The position numbers and the translations under genes were made by a program. Below the pieces are notes generated by a model. That model was not told the origin of the DNA. It saw nothing but the letters and a program-made list of their open reading frames with translations, and searched no databases. Shown piece after piece: positions 9,071 through 17,615 of a DNA stretch of 64,000 bases (positions within the stretch are counted from its first letter, which is position 1; each line of letters opens with the position of its first letter). Source of the stretch: Pareuzebyella sediminis (GTDB lineage: Bacteria; Bacteroidota; Bacteroidia; Flavobacteriales; Flavobacteriaceae); contig NZ_VTZS01000003.1 in the NCBI RefSeq assembly GCF_008367235.1, positions 124,001 through 188,000 of the forward strand, read 5' to 3'.

Positions 9071-10108
9071 CTACGCCAAAACTTTTTCACAATACGCCAA
9101 GCACTTTTTTACCTCTTCGACCGCATTTGAACCCTCAGGAATTTCATATTCCAGCTCTATCGTTCCAGGAAACTTGTATTTCCTGTTGTGCATCAGATGT
9201 AAAGCTTCCTTTATAGGCGTATCTCCTTTTCCCCATGGTAAATTGCCCTTACCGTTGTCAGGAGTCTGACGATCTTTAAGGTGCATACTCTTGATATGGT
9301 GATGCTTTTCTTTTATAATGCCCAGAGGGTCGGTATTCCCTGCGGCCACATAATGCCCTAAGTCCAGGTTTAGGGCATTGTAATCGGATTGTTTCAAAGC
9401 GGTGTCCCATAGCGTAGGCGTCTGTTGCTCGTGACCATGGTATGCCATATAAATCTTATTCTTTTTCGCCAAATTGCCCAATCTTAGGGTCTGGGCGTCA
9501 TCGCTGGGGTGTTCGACAGTTACATGACTTGCTCCCAAAAGTTTGGCCGCTTTCATGCCCCATTCTATCTCATCGTCTGTATTATCGGGTCTAAAGGCAC
9601 TGGATTTGAACGCATAGATGTGTACCCCGGCATCATTGTACATCTTTTTGAGCTTTGTAAAGCCATTCATAGACATTTTTCTTCGCCATTCAGCTAATTG
9701 CTTATTATAAGAATCCATTTGCGACTGTAAATCGGCCAGTTCTTTTTGCTGGTCGGCACTAAGCTCCCCATCTCCTTTAGCCCGCATAAGACCGTAGAAA
9801 GCACGACGGTCGACCGGATTCTCCGGTTTTCCAACAAAAGATTCCGCTGGATCGCCCATCAACTCGATCGCACTGATTCCACTATCGACAACATATTGCA
9901 AAGTCGCCTCGGCACTTTGATCGGGCATACTTCTAAATGAATAGGTAATCGTACCTATCTGTACGCCATTAATCAAGGAATTAGGTTTGTTCCAAGAAGA
10001 AATGATGGAAGGCGCCCCGAAAAGCGAAGGTCCTGCCAATGAAAGGCCAGCGGTAGCCATTGCTGAAGTACCTAAAAATTTACGTCTCGATAGTTTCCTC
10101 GTTTTCAT
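9071..10108 (-). CDS. Tat-exported sugar phosphate isomerase/epimerase-like protein
   Basis: A 345-aa protein with a twin-arginine signal (SRRKFLG, Arg8-Arg9, then a hydrophobic Ala/Gly-rich stretch). The mature part is a xylose-isomerase-like TIM barrel: SAIELMGDP, HVTVEHPSDD, MAYHGHEQ, LNLDLGHYVAAG, IKSMHLKDR and GTIELEYE supply the His/Glu/Asp metal ligands typical of the family. A central Gln/Lys-rich helical insertion (about residues 110-145) is unusual. Exported proteins of this family in Bacteroidota and Planctomycetes accompany sulfatases and DUF1080 proteins and are presumed to rearrange or oxidise sugars; the substrate is unknown. It is divergent from the sulfatase at 10.2 kb and convergent with rimM. 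Confidence 0.87.
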   Translation of the reverse strand: MKTRKLSRRKFLGTSAMATAGLSLAGPSLFGAPSIISSWNKPNSLINGVQIGTITYSFRSMPDQSAEATLQYVVDSGISAIELMGDPAESFVGKPENPVDRRAFYGLMRAKGDGELSADQQKELADLQSQMDSYNKQLAEWRRKMSMNGFTKLKKMYNDAGVHIYAFKSSAFRPDNTDDEIEWGMKAAKLLGASHVTVEHPSDDAQTLRLGNLAKKNKIYMAYHGHEQQTPTLWDTALKQSDYNALNLDLGHYVAAGNTDPLGIIKEKHHHIKSMHLKDRQTPDNGKGNLPWGKGDTPIKEALHLMHNRKYKFPGTIELEYEIPEGSNAVEEVKKCLAYCEKVLA

Positions 10109-10211
10109 GTGCTGTTGAATTTTTTAAAGTATTTCAAGATAACTAATTTTAGCAAAACCTAGGATGGTTTCCTTATTTTTGGCTTTTAAGCTACAACCTA
10201 AAATAGAATTC

Positions 10212-11648
10212 ATGTCCCGTAAAATTTATGTGCTCCTCGCACTCGCCCTGATTGCCTCTTGCAAACCTAAAACAGCATCCAAAGAAAGCCCAAAAGCGCT
10301 AACCCCTCCCAATATTGTACTGATATTTACCGATGATCAGGGATACCACGATGTAGGTGTCTTTGGTGCCGACGATATTGCCACCCCAAATTTGGACAAA
10401 ATGGCCGATGATGGGATAAGGTTGACCAGCTACTATTCCGCCCAACCCATTTGTTCGGCTTCGCGGGCAGGTATTTTAACCGGGTGCTACCCCAATCGTA
10501 TAGGTATTCACAATGCATTGGGCCCCGGTAGCCCTGTAGGCATTAATGCTTCGGAGACTACCTTGGCCGAAATGTTGAAGGCCAACGGTTACGCTACCGG
10601 TATTTTTGGAAAATGGCATTTGGGCGATGACAAGCAATTTTTGCCCACAAGACATGGGTTTGATGAATGGTTCGGTATTCCCTATTCGAACGATATGTGG
10701 CCAAACCATCCATGGCAAGGTACCGTTTTCAATTTTCCGCCTCTCCCACTCTATGAAAATGAGACCGTAATCGACACGTTAAATGACCAAACCCAGCTCA
10801 CCACAAGGTTGACGGAAAGAAGCGTTGCTTTCATCAATAAGAATAAGGATACGCCCTTCTTTCTTTACGTGCCACATCCCCAGCCACATGTTCCGTTGTA
10901 CGTGTCGGATAAATTCAAGGGGAAATCGAATCGCGGGCTCTATGGAGACGTAATCATGGAAATTGATTGGTCGGTCGGTCAGATTTTAGAAGCTTTGGAA
11001 GAAAATAATCTAACGGATAACACTATGGTCATATTCACCTCCGATAACGGTCCATGGCTATCCTACGGTAATCATGCCGGAAGCGCCTTTCCACTTCGTG
11101 AGGGCAAAGGTACCACTTGGGAAGGGGGTCAACGCGAACCCTTTATTGCCAAATATCCCCAAAAATTGAAAGCCGGCCAAGTGATCGATATACCGGTAAT
11201 GGCCATAGATATCCTTCCAACGATAGCCGAAATTACCGACTCGAAACTACCCGAAAGAACCATTGACGGTAAAAGTGTCTGGGAAGTACTCACTGGAGTA
11301 GCCGATGAAAGTCCTCAGGAAGCCTACTTCTACTATTATAGGGTGAATGAATTAATGAGTGTTCGCTATGGAAAATGGAAGTTGTACTTCCCGCATCGCT
11401 ACCGAACCATGAACGGCCAAGAACCAGGAAAAGACGGCCTTCCTGGGGAATACCGGATGGTTGATATGGAAGAAATCGAACTATACGACCTAGAAGCGGA
11501 CATTAGGGAAACCAAAGACGTGGCGGATGAGCACCCTGAAATTATAGCAAAAATCAAAGAATTGGCCGATGAAATGCGCGCACGTCTAGGGGACTCACTG
11601 ACGGACATAACCGGCTCCGAAAACCGCGAAGCTGGAAAAATAGAATGA
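10212..11648 (+). CDS. lipoprotein sulfatase (S1 type)
   Basis: A 478-aa type I sulfatase from the chosen start. The N terminus MSRKIYVLLALALIASC is a lipoprotein signal with the lipid-modified Cys at 17. The metal motif FTDDQGYHD follows, and then CSASRAGILTG with Cys81 as the formylglycine precursor (C-x-A-S-R variant rather than C-x-P-S-R). GKWHLGDD and SDNGPW complete the active site. An upstream in-frame ATG at 10164 would hide the signal peptide, so I reject it. It is related to the sulfatase at 6.2 kb, sharing for example the LPTxxGFDxxFGIPYSNDM block. It probably pairs with the divergent isomerase-like gene; the substrate is unknown. Confidence 0.93.
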   Translation: MSRKIYVLLALALIASCKPKTASKESPKALTPPNIVLIFTDDQGYHDVGVFGADDIATPNLDKMADDGIRLTSYYSAQPICSASRAGILTGCYPNRIGIHNALGPGSPVGINASETTLAEMLKANGYATGIFGKWHLGDDKQFLPTRHGFDEWFGIPYSNDMWPNHPWQGTVFNFPPLPLYENETVIDTLNDQTQLTTRLTERSVAFINKNKDTPFFLYVPHPQPHVPLYVSDKFKGKSNRGLYGDVIMEIDWSVGQILEALEENNLTDNTMVIFTSDNGPWLSYGNHAGSAFPLREGKGTTWEGGQREPFIAKYPQKLKAGQVIDIPVMAIDILPTIAEITDSKLPERTIDGKSVWEVLTGVADESPQEAYFYYYRVNELMSVRYGKWKLYFPHRYRTMNGQEPGKDGLPGEYRMVDMEEIELYDLEADIRETKDVADEHPEIIAKIKELADEMRARLGDSLTDITGSENREAGKIE

Positions 11649-11716
11649 GCGCTTGCCCGGTAGGCGTATCGAACGCCATGTGGAATAGACTATCAATCGG
11701 ACCCTCGGATTTTTAA

Positions 11717-12466
11717 ATGAAACCTTTCCAATTCAAACAATTTACGGTTCATCAAGACCGCTGTGGCATGAAAATCGGCACGGACGGGGTGCTTTTAGGG
11801 GCCTGGACGGCCCTGAAAAACGAGACTGCCAAAATTTTGGACATCGGTTCAGGTACGGGTATAATCTCCCTGATGCTTGCCCAAAGAAGCCAGGCAGAGG
11901 AAATCGACGCCTTAGAAATCGATGAAAACGCCTACGAGCAATGTGTCGAGAACTTTGAGGCTTCCCCTTGGAGCGACAGGCTTTTTTGCTATCACGCCGG
12001 TTTCAAGGAGTTCTATGACGAGATTGAAGACCCCTATGACTTGATTGTTTCCAATCCTCCTTTTTTTAGCCCTATGTCGAATATAGAACCGAGCACTTCC
12101 TCCGATTCCAATGACCACCAAAAGGTAGGCCTTGGTAGAAAACGGGCGCGTATCAGGGAAACATTATCTTTTGAAACATTACTATTCGGAGTTTCCAAGT
12201 TGCTTACCAAAGACGGTAGGTTCTCTACTATCGTTCCATTTGTGGAAGAAAAACAATTTATAGCCCTAGCAAAACGTTGCAAGCTTTACCCCCAACGCAG
12301 AACATGGGTGAGGGGGAATGCTTCGACCAAGATTAAAAGAAGTCTTTTGGAATTCGGTCGCTTTGACGGTCAAGTACAAACAGATGAGTTGACCATAGAA
12401 ATCAAGAGACACCTCTACACTCCGGAATATATAGGGTTGACAAAAGATTTCTATTTAAAAATGTGA
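11717..12466 (+). CDS. trmN6: tRNA1(Val) (adenine(37)-N6)-methyltransferase
   Basis: A 249-aa SAM-dependent methyltransferase. The SAM loop DIGSGTGIISLMLAQ is near residues 53-67, an acidic ribose-binding strand (IDALEIDENAY) follows, and the catalytic SNPPFF motif of adenine-N6 methylases is near residue 113. The N-terminal FKQFTVHQDRCGMKIGTDG matches the TrmN6/YfiC family. It modifies A37 of tRNA-Val in the cytoplasm. The gene ends 3 nt from a convergent lipoprotein gene. Confidence 0.92.
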   Translation: MKPFQFKQFTVHQDRCGMKIGTDGVLLGAWTALKNETAKILDIGSGTGIISLMLAQRSQAEEIDALEIDENAYEQCVENFEASPWSDRLFCYHAGFKEFYDEIEDPYDLIVSNPPFFSPMSNIEPSTSSDSNDHQKVGLGRKRARIRETLSFETLLFGVSKLLTKDGRFSTIVPFVEEKQFIALAKRCKLYPQRRTWVRGNASTKIKRSLLEFGRFDGQVQTDELTIEIKRHLYTPEYIGLTKDFYLKM

Positions 12467-12469
12467 GCT

Positions 12470-12976
12470 CTATTTAACGATAGTCAATTTTTTGAGTCTA
12501 TCGGAGGTCTTTTCCAAAACTTGTTTTTCAGTGTCATACAACACTGAATCGATGGCAAAGGCAGGCCCGGTGCAAACGCTAAAATCGGTCAACGTCGTAT
12601 ACACGGTAAGGCTGTATATTTTTGAATCGACAGGGTCAATACTAATAGTGTAGACATTCTTTCCTTCAGAAAAACCATTGATCCAAATCAAATATTTAGT
12701 TTCCTCATTATACTGATCTACCACATCGGAATAGGTCTGGCCATTATAGAGGATAGTAGTCTTTTCGGGATTATCCGTCCCGGTTTCATAAATATTTTGG
12801 CCCTCTTCATCAACAAAGTTTAGAAGCAATTGCTCGTTAGCAATACTTTCAGCAGATTTTGAGGTGAAATTTAGGTTGTCAGACAAATCGGTACTCGTAG
12901 CACAGTCGATAGTTCCGTTGTCATTTGCACAGGCGAAGCACAGAAAGGCAATACCACCAAACAGTAATCTTTTCAT
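12470..12976 (-). CDS. small lipoprotein of unknown function
   Basis: A 168-aa predicted lipoprotein: MKRLLFGGIAFLCFAC is a short signal with Cys16 as lipidation site, and the mature part is polar. I do not recognise a family. Three cysteines remain in the mature part (CANDNGTIDC and FSVCTG). An in-frame ATG lies at 13000, but a consensus promoter overlaps that codon, so translation must begin at 12976. The gene has its own promoter and is convergent with trmN6. Confidence 0.75.
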   Translation of the reverse strand: MKRLLFGGIAFLCFACANDNGTIDCATSTDLSDNLNFTSKSAESIANEQLLLNFVDEEGQNIYETGTDNPEKTTILYNGQTYSDVVDQYNEETKYLIWINGFSEGKNVYTISIDPVDSKIYSLTVYTTLTDFSVCTGPAFAIDSVLYDTEKQVLEKTSDRLKKLTIVK

Positions 12977-12987
12977 AGTTTTTCTTT

Positions 12988-13018
12988 CAAAATTAATCAT
13001 GTCGTGCTATCAGTGCAA
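12988..13018 (-). promoter_or_regulatory. promoter of the small lipoprotein gene (TTG-N20-TAATTTTG)
   Basis: On the minus strand TTG (13018-13016), 20 nt, then TAATTTTG (12995-12988) gives a full Bacteroidota promoter 11 nt before the ATG at 12976. Its position excludes the upstream ATG at 13000. Confidence 0.72.
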
Positions 13019-13140
13019 TTATATGCACATCAATTTGTATTATTAATGTTATATTTCGAGAATACTTTTAAGAAGTTAATAGACACTCCAGAACCTATCC
13101 GGTCATCACCCCATTGGCCGATATATAGCAACACAAAATT

Positions 13141-14319
13141 ATGAAAACCGATTTATTTGAAGCCCCGGATTATTACCATCTTGACGAACTGTTTTCCGAT
13201 GAGCATAAACTGGTTAGGGATGCTGCACGGCAATGGGTAAAGCGCGATGTTTCGCCTATCATAGAGACCTATGCCCAGAAAGCTGAATTTCCAAAACAAA
13301 TTTTGAAAGGTCTTGCTGAAATAGGTGCATTCGGACCCTATATTCCAGAGGAATATGGTGGTGCCGGCCTAGACCAAATCAGTTATGGCCTTATTATGCA
13401 AGAAATCGAACGTGGAGATAGTGGGGTACGTTCCACGGCTTCCGTACAATCTTCATTGGTCATGTACCCTATATATAGTTATGGTACGGAGGAACAACGA
13501 AAAAAATATCTTGCTAAACTCGCCACAGGAGATTTGATGGGATGTTTTGGTTTGACAGAACCTAACCATGGTTCCAATCCTGGAGGTATGGAAACCAAGT
13601 TTAAGGATATGGGAGATCATTTTTTATTGAATGGCGCTAAATTATGGATATCAAACGCTCCTTTCGCTGATATAGCGATCGTTTGGGCAAAAAACGAGGA
13701 TGGCAGGATTCATGGTCTCATCATAGAACGTGGCATGGAAGGATTTACAACACCCGAGACCCATAACAAATGGTCATTGCGTGCTTCGGCCACCGGTGAG
13801 CTCATTTTTGACAATGTGAAAGTGCCCAAAGAAAACCTCTTGCCGAATAAATCGGGACTGGGCGCTCCCTTGGGCTGCCTCGATTCGGCAAGATACGGAA
13901 TTGCATGGGGCGCCATAGGCGCGGCTATGGACTGTTACGACACGGCACTTCGTTATGCCAAGGAACGCGAGCAGTTCGGTAAACCTATTGCCGCCTTTCA
14001 ACTACAGCAAAAAAAACTCGCCGAAATGATTACCGAAATAACGAAAGCCCAGTTACTGGCCTTCCGCTTGGGGCAATTAAAAAATCAAGGGAAGGCCACC
14101 AGCGCCCAAATCTCCATGGCGAAAAGAAACAATGTCGAAATGGCCCTTCAAGTTGCCAGGGAGGCCCGCCAAATATTGGGAGGCATGGGCATTACCGGGG
14201 AATACAGTATTATGCGCCATATGATGAACCTTGAAAGTGTCATCACGTATGAAGGTACGCATGACATTCATCTGTTGATAACCGGTGCCGACATCACAGG
14301 AATAGCTGCATTTCAGTAG
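13141..14319 (+). CDS. gcdH: glutaryl-CoA dehydrogenase (acyl-CoA dehydrogenase family)
   Basis: A 392-aa FAD enzyme that oxidises and decarboxylates glutaryl-CoA to crotonyl-CoA in lysine and tryptophan breakdown. Diagnostic segments are RSTASVQSSLVMYPIYSYG, GCFGLTEPNHGSNPGGMETK, SLRASATGELIFDNVKVP, and the C-terminal ITYEGTHDIHLLITG with the catalytic Glu, followed by ADITGIAAF. These match glutaryl-CoA dehydrogenases better than chain-length-specific acyl-CoA dehydrogenases. Length is normal for a cytosolic enzyme. No other lysine-degradation gene is nearby, so it is apparently monocistronic. Confidence 0.9.
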   Translation: MKTDLFEAPDYYHLDELFSDEHKLVRDAARQWVKRDVSPIIETYAQKAEFPKQILKGLAEIGAFGPYIPEEYGGAGLDQISYGLIMQEIERGDSGVRSTASVQSSLVMYPIYSYGTEEQRKKYLAKLATGDLMGCFGLTEPNHGSNPGGMETKFKDMGDHFLLNGAKLWISNAPFADIAIVWAKNEDGRIHGLIIERGMEGFTTPETHNKWSLRASATGELIFDNVKVPKENLLPNKSGLGAPLGCLDSARYGIAWGAIGAAMDCYDTALRYAKEREQFGKPIAAFQLQQKKLAEMITEITKAQLLAFRLGQLKNQGKATSAQISMAKRNNVEMALQVAREARQILGGMGITGEYSIMRHMMNLESVITYEGTHDIHLLITGADITGIAAFQ

Positions 14320-14544
14320 ACGGTTTTTCACCACAGCGAATTCAAGGTCTATAGGTACGCACTAATTCATTATCGCAATACCAGGCTCATCGACCAAGCT
14401 AAGTAATTAATCGGTCACGAAGTGATAGATCGCATCGTTGACCCCTCAAATAAGTCATCTCACCACAAGATGGGTATAGTTCACATCATATATTTTTAAT
14501 TCTTGAGTTCTACATGTACGTTTACCTTGTAATTCTTTTAGAAG
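14320..14544. other. intergenic stretch without a recognisable gene
   Basis: Between the gcdH stop and the 72-bp repeat I see no convincing ORF, tRNA or terminator on either strand. Confidence 0.5.
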
Positions 14545-14616
14545 TAAATTTTTTCATTTTCATATAGTGTTCTCGTAAAAGAGCCCTGTCGAATTCGACA
14601 AGGCTCTTTTTAGTTT
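14545..14616 (-). repeat. 72-bp direct repeat, copy 1, carrying a terminator hairpin
   Basis: This 72-nt stretch is identical, base for base, to 17501-17572. It contains a 15-bp stem at 14577-14610 (AAAAGAGCCCTGTCG, loop AATT, CGACAAGGCTCTTTT). The one C/A mismatch on the plus strand becomes a G-U pair in minus-strand RNA, so the hairpin is best read as a minus-strand terminator. It lies downstream of the molybdenum subunit gene. Together with copy 2 it brackets the molybdenum-hydroxylase module. Confidence 0.92.
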
Positions 14617-14646
14617 GAACATATACCTTAAGAAAGGCATATGTTC
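14617..14646 (-). terminator. hairpin just past the molybdenum subunit gene
   Basis: A 13-bp stem (GAACATATACCTT / AAGGCATATGTTC) with a 4-nt loop starts 24 nt past the stop at 14670. Its single mismatch is again G-U compatible in minus-strand RNA. It stands in tandem with the hairpin of the adjacent 72-bp repeat. There is no T tract directly after it, so it may protect the 3' end rather than terminate by itself. Confidence 0.6.
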
Positions 14647-14669
14647 TCAAAACACCTTTCTACTTATCA

Positions 14670-16859
14670 CTATCTAGCTTTCAACAGTTCAGGATCTACC
14701 GGTAGTCTTCGTATACGTATACCGGTAGCATCAAAAATTGCATTTACGATGGCAGCCGTGGCCGGAGCCTGGGTAGCCTCCCCAGCTCCCACAGGAGGTT
14801 GATCGACCCTATCGATAACCTCTACCTGCACCTCAGGCGTATCGGGAAACCGAAGAATAGGGTACGAATTCCAATCGAGGCTGGTAATGTGCTCGGCGTC
14901 GAACTTCACTTCTTCCTTCAGCGCCCAACTGGCCGATTGAATCATGCCTCCTTCCGTTTGGTTCTTTAGACCATCGGGATTAATGGTTTCGCCCGAATCT
15001 ACGACAGCCCACATTTTTTTGACGCGTACCTTTCCAGAATCCGTATTTACCGAAATCAAGGCCGCCATAGCACAATAAGAGGCTGAATTTTTATAACGAG
15101 AAAAAGCAAATCCTAGGCCCTCGTCCCTTTCCTTGGAAACCCCTTTGACCATAGTCTTCAATTGCTGCATACAATCAACCGACCTTTGGTCTAATGCATG
15201 CGACAACCGAAATTCCAAAGGATTTTTTTGGGCTTTTTCAGCCAGCTCATCCATCAAAGATTCAATGGCAAAAATATTCGTATACGTACCCAAACTTCTT
15301 AAGGAAGACGCTCTTAAGGGGCCTTGAAACATATGGGAACGGACGGTTATATTCGGGATTTTATAGTATGGCACTGTATTTCGATAAGCACCGCCACGAT
15401 ATCCTATCCCCGGATGTCCATATTCTTCCTCTAAAAAATATGCGGGCAGAAGGGTATTCGGATTTCCGTTCGGCCGATTGCTATGTCCATCAGACCAAAC
15501 ATCGCATTGCCAAGCCGCTATAGTACCACTATTATCGAGAGCGGCCTCAAGCTCAACGGCCATGGCGGTTCCATAGGGTTCCCATCCGTTTTCATCGTCA
15601 CGCATCCATTGTAGGCGAATGTGCCTGCCCGGATATTCTAGAGCCATAAGGGCAGCTTCGGCAGCGACATCATTGGCCCCGTTATGACCAAAGCATCCGG
15701 CGCCTGGCACCCCTTTGACATGCACCGATTCCTCGGGCATCCCTAAAAGTTTTGCCAAAGTTCCCCTTAAGGGATAAGCACCTTGACAATGCGACCATAC
15801 ATGTAGTTTTCCCTCTTCAAAAAGGGCAATGGCACAAGAAGGGCCGTTGGCCGCATGCATAAGGTACGGCTTGAAAAAAGAAGCCTTTACTTTTGATGTG
15901 GATTGCTGCAGCACCGTCTCTGGACTACCTATATTTTCATTAGTTTCCGTTTCGACCGGAAGCATCTTAATATACTCTTCCAAGTCTTTGCCAGCGGGCA
16001 ATTGATCCCCTCTAGAAGAATCCCATCGAACGAAGCCCTTAACCTGTTCCATGATTCGTATAGCTTCATATTCTTGCGCTGCCAATACCCCTAAAAAATT
16101 CCCTTTACGAATTAATTTTATGAGACCTGGTAGTTTCTTGATTTCCGAACTATCGAAATAAACAAGAGTAGACCTATAACTTGGTGGATGAACGACCCTG
16201 GCATGCAACATGTTCTTAAAACGCAGGTCTTGAACGAATACCTGCCGCCCCCTAACCATCGCCTCGATATCTTCTCGGGGAATCGGCCGTCCCACATATT
16301 TTCGTATCGATTTACCTCTGTACTGTTGTACCTCATGGATTGTCTTCTCTATCTGGCGGCCTTCCAGAAGTTGATAAAGGGATACCTCCTTATCAGGACC
16401 GAAAATCTTAGCATTTTTCAGTTTCAATTGCGTAGTCGGAATACTCCATTTCTCTGATGCTATCTGAAGAACGGCCTCCCTTGCGAAAGCAGCGGCATTC
16501 CGTATGGCCATCGCACTTGATTCTATAGATTGACTTCCAGCGGTAAATCCTTCATTGGGTGTCACCCCCGTTTCGGCAATCGCCACTTCGATAAGGGATA
16601 GATCGGTATCTAATTCTTCCGCCGCCATTTGTTTGACTGCAATGGTAATTCCTTGGCCTAATTCTATTTTACCGGTATAGATACGGATCCGGCCATCTTC
16701 CAGTAGCTGTAACCAAGCATCCACTTTGTTCTTATCAAGAGTTCTTTGAAGGGGCTGCCCATATTCTCCACCTGCGGCAAATCCGAACGGCCCGACCAAA
16801 GAAAACCCAATACTCACATAGCCTATTTGTTTGAGAAAGTCACGGCGCGTATTCTTCAT
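14670..16859 (-). CDS. Tat-exported molybdenum hydroxylase, molybdopterin-binding subunit (IorB/aldehyde-oxidase type)
   Basis: A 729-aa large subunit of the xanthine-oxidase family, in the isoquinoline-1-oxidoreductase/aldehyde-dehydrogenase branch. It starts with a Tat signal (NTRRDFLKQIG, Arg5-Arg6). LGQGITIAVKQMAAEEL near residue 65, VPGAGCFGHNGANDVAAEAA and GPLRASSLRSLGTYTN line the molybdenum cofactor, and PPVGAGEATQAPATAA near the C terminus carries the catalytic Glu. Such enzymes hydroxylate N-heterocycles or oxidise aldehydes, passing electrons to a [2Fe-2S] subunit, which is encoded 3 nt upstream. No FAD subunit is present, as expected for periplasmic forms that donate electrons to cytochromes. 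The substrate is unknown. Confidence 0.88.
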   Translation of the reverse strand: MKNTRRDFLKQIGYVSIGFSLVGPFGFAAGGEYGQPLQRTLDKNKVDAWLQLLEDGRIRIYTGKIELGQGITIAVKQMAAEELDTDLSLIEVAIAETGVTPNEGFTAGSQSIESSAMAIRNAAAFAREAVLQIASEKWSIPTTQLKLKNAKIFGPDKEVSLYQLLEGRQIEKTIHEVQQYRGKSIRKYVGRPIPREDIEAMVRGRQVFVQDLRFKNMLHARVVHPPSYRSTLVYFDSSEIKKLPGLIKLIRKGNFLGVLAAQEYEAIRIMEQVKGFVRWDSSRGDQLPAGKDLEEYIKMLPVETETNENIGSPETVLQQSTSKVKASFFKPYLMHAANGPSCAIALFEEGKLHVWSHCQGAYPLRGTLAKLLGMPEESVHVKGVPGAGCFGHNGANDVAAEAALMALEYPGRHIRLQWMRDDENGWEPYGTAMAVELEAALDNSGTIAAWQCDVWSDGHSNRPNGNPNTLLPAYFLEEEYGHPGIGYRGGAYRNTVPYYKIPNITVRSHMFQGPLRASSLRSLGTYTNIFAIESLMDELAEKAQKNPLEFRLSHALDQRSVDCMQQLKTMVKGVSKERDEGLGFAFSRYKNSASYCAMAALISVNTDSGKVRVKKMWAVVDSGETINPDGLKNQTEGGMIQSASWALKEEVKFDAEHITSLDWNSYPILRFPDTPEVQVEVIDRVDQPPVGAGEATQAPATAAIVNAIFDATGIRIRRLPVDPELLKAR

Positions 16860-16862
16860 ACC

Positions 16863-17330
16863 CTATGAATTTAAAGCTGCTTTTTTGATGGCCTTTATCA
16901 CTCTCGAATGGACCCCACAACGACAAATATTAATAGTGAGCTTTTCGCGAATGTCTTCATCGCTGGGTTTCTGATTTTTTTCCAACAACGCCACCGCGGC
17001 CATGACCATACCATTAAGGCAGTACCCACATTGAGCCGCCTGCTCGTCAATAAACGCCTGTTGTACGCTATGCAAATTACCGTCTTCATCTATCAGACCT
17101 TCCAGCGTCCGGATTTTGGATCTTGTCAATGCGCTTATCGGTAGACGGCAGGAGGGAATCGCTTCCCCGTCCCTTAAAACCATACAGGCACCACATTGTT
17201 GAAGTCCACAACCAAATTTGGGGCCGTTGAGTTCAAGTTCATTTCGTAACACATAAAGTAGTGGAGTATCAGGGCGAGCCGTTGTTTCATACTCCTTACC
17301 ATTAATCTGTAATTTTATGGGATTTGCCAT
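16863..17330 (-). CDS. [2Fe-2S] subunit of molybdenum hydroxylase (IorA type)
   Basis: A 155-aa electron-transfer subunit. It has a plant-ferredoxin-type cluster (FGCGLQQCGACMVL, then PSC) and the helical second cluster domain (QCGYCLNGM and NICRCGVHSR), the standard arrangement for this family. It takes electrons from the molybdopterin subunit encoded 3 nt downstream. It has no signal peptide and presumably crosses the membrane with the Tat-targeted large subunit. An electron acceptor is not obvious; the CxxCH proteins in the same locus are candidates (inference). Confidence 0.92.
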   Translation of the reverse strand: MANPIKLQINGKEYETTARPDTPLLYVLRNELELNGPKFGCGLQQCGACMVLRDGEAIPSCRLPISALTRSKIRTLEGLIDEDGNLHSVQQAFIDEQAAQCGYCLNGMVMAAVALLEKNQKPSDEDIREKLTINICRCGVHSRVIKAIKKAALNS

Positions 17331-17500
17331 ACTACATATTTAAATCAGAAGAATTCTATAGCATAAGCTACAAAAAAAATACCTTGTGATTTCTTTGATA
17401 TCGAAAAACATAGAATTCACAACAGAATCTATAGGTTACACATCATAATGTTGGGCTCTCAGCAAACAGATCGTATGTTTGTCATGTAATCATTCAGAAA

Positions 17501-17572
17501 TAAATTTTTTCATTTTCATATAGTGTTCTCGTAAAAGAGCCCTGTCGAATTCGACAAGGCTCTTTTTAGTTT
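17501..17572 (-). repeat. 72-bp direct repeat, copy 2, carrying a terminator hairpin
   Basis: Identical over 72 nt to 14545-14616, in the same orientation. The hairpin occupies 17533-17566. It lies 44 nt past the stop of the NHL-propeller gene on the minus strand, where it would terminate that transcript and separate it from the molybdenum-hydroxylase genes. Similarity fades just outside both ends, though the ~15 nt before the repeat (AATTCTTTTAGAAG versus AATCATTCAGAAA) remain partly alike. Confidence 0.92.
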
Positions 17573-17615
17573 ATACCAATTTTTTCTTTAGAATCGGTTG
17601 ATCTCCGATGAAGTG

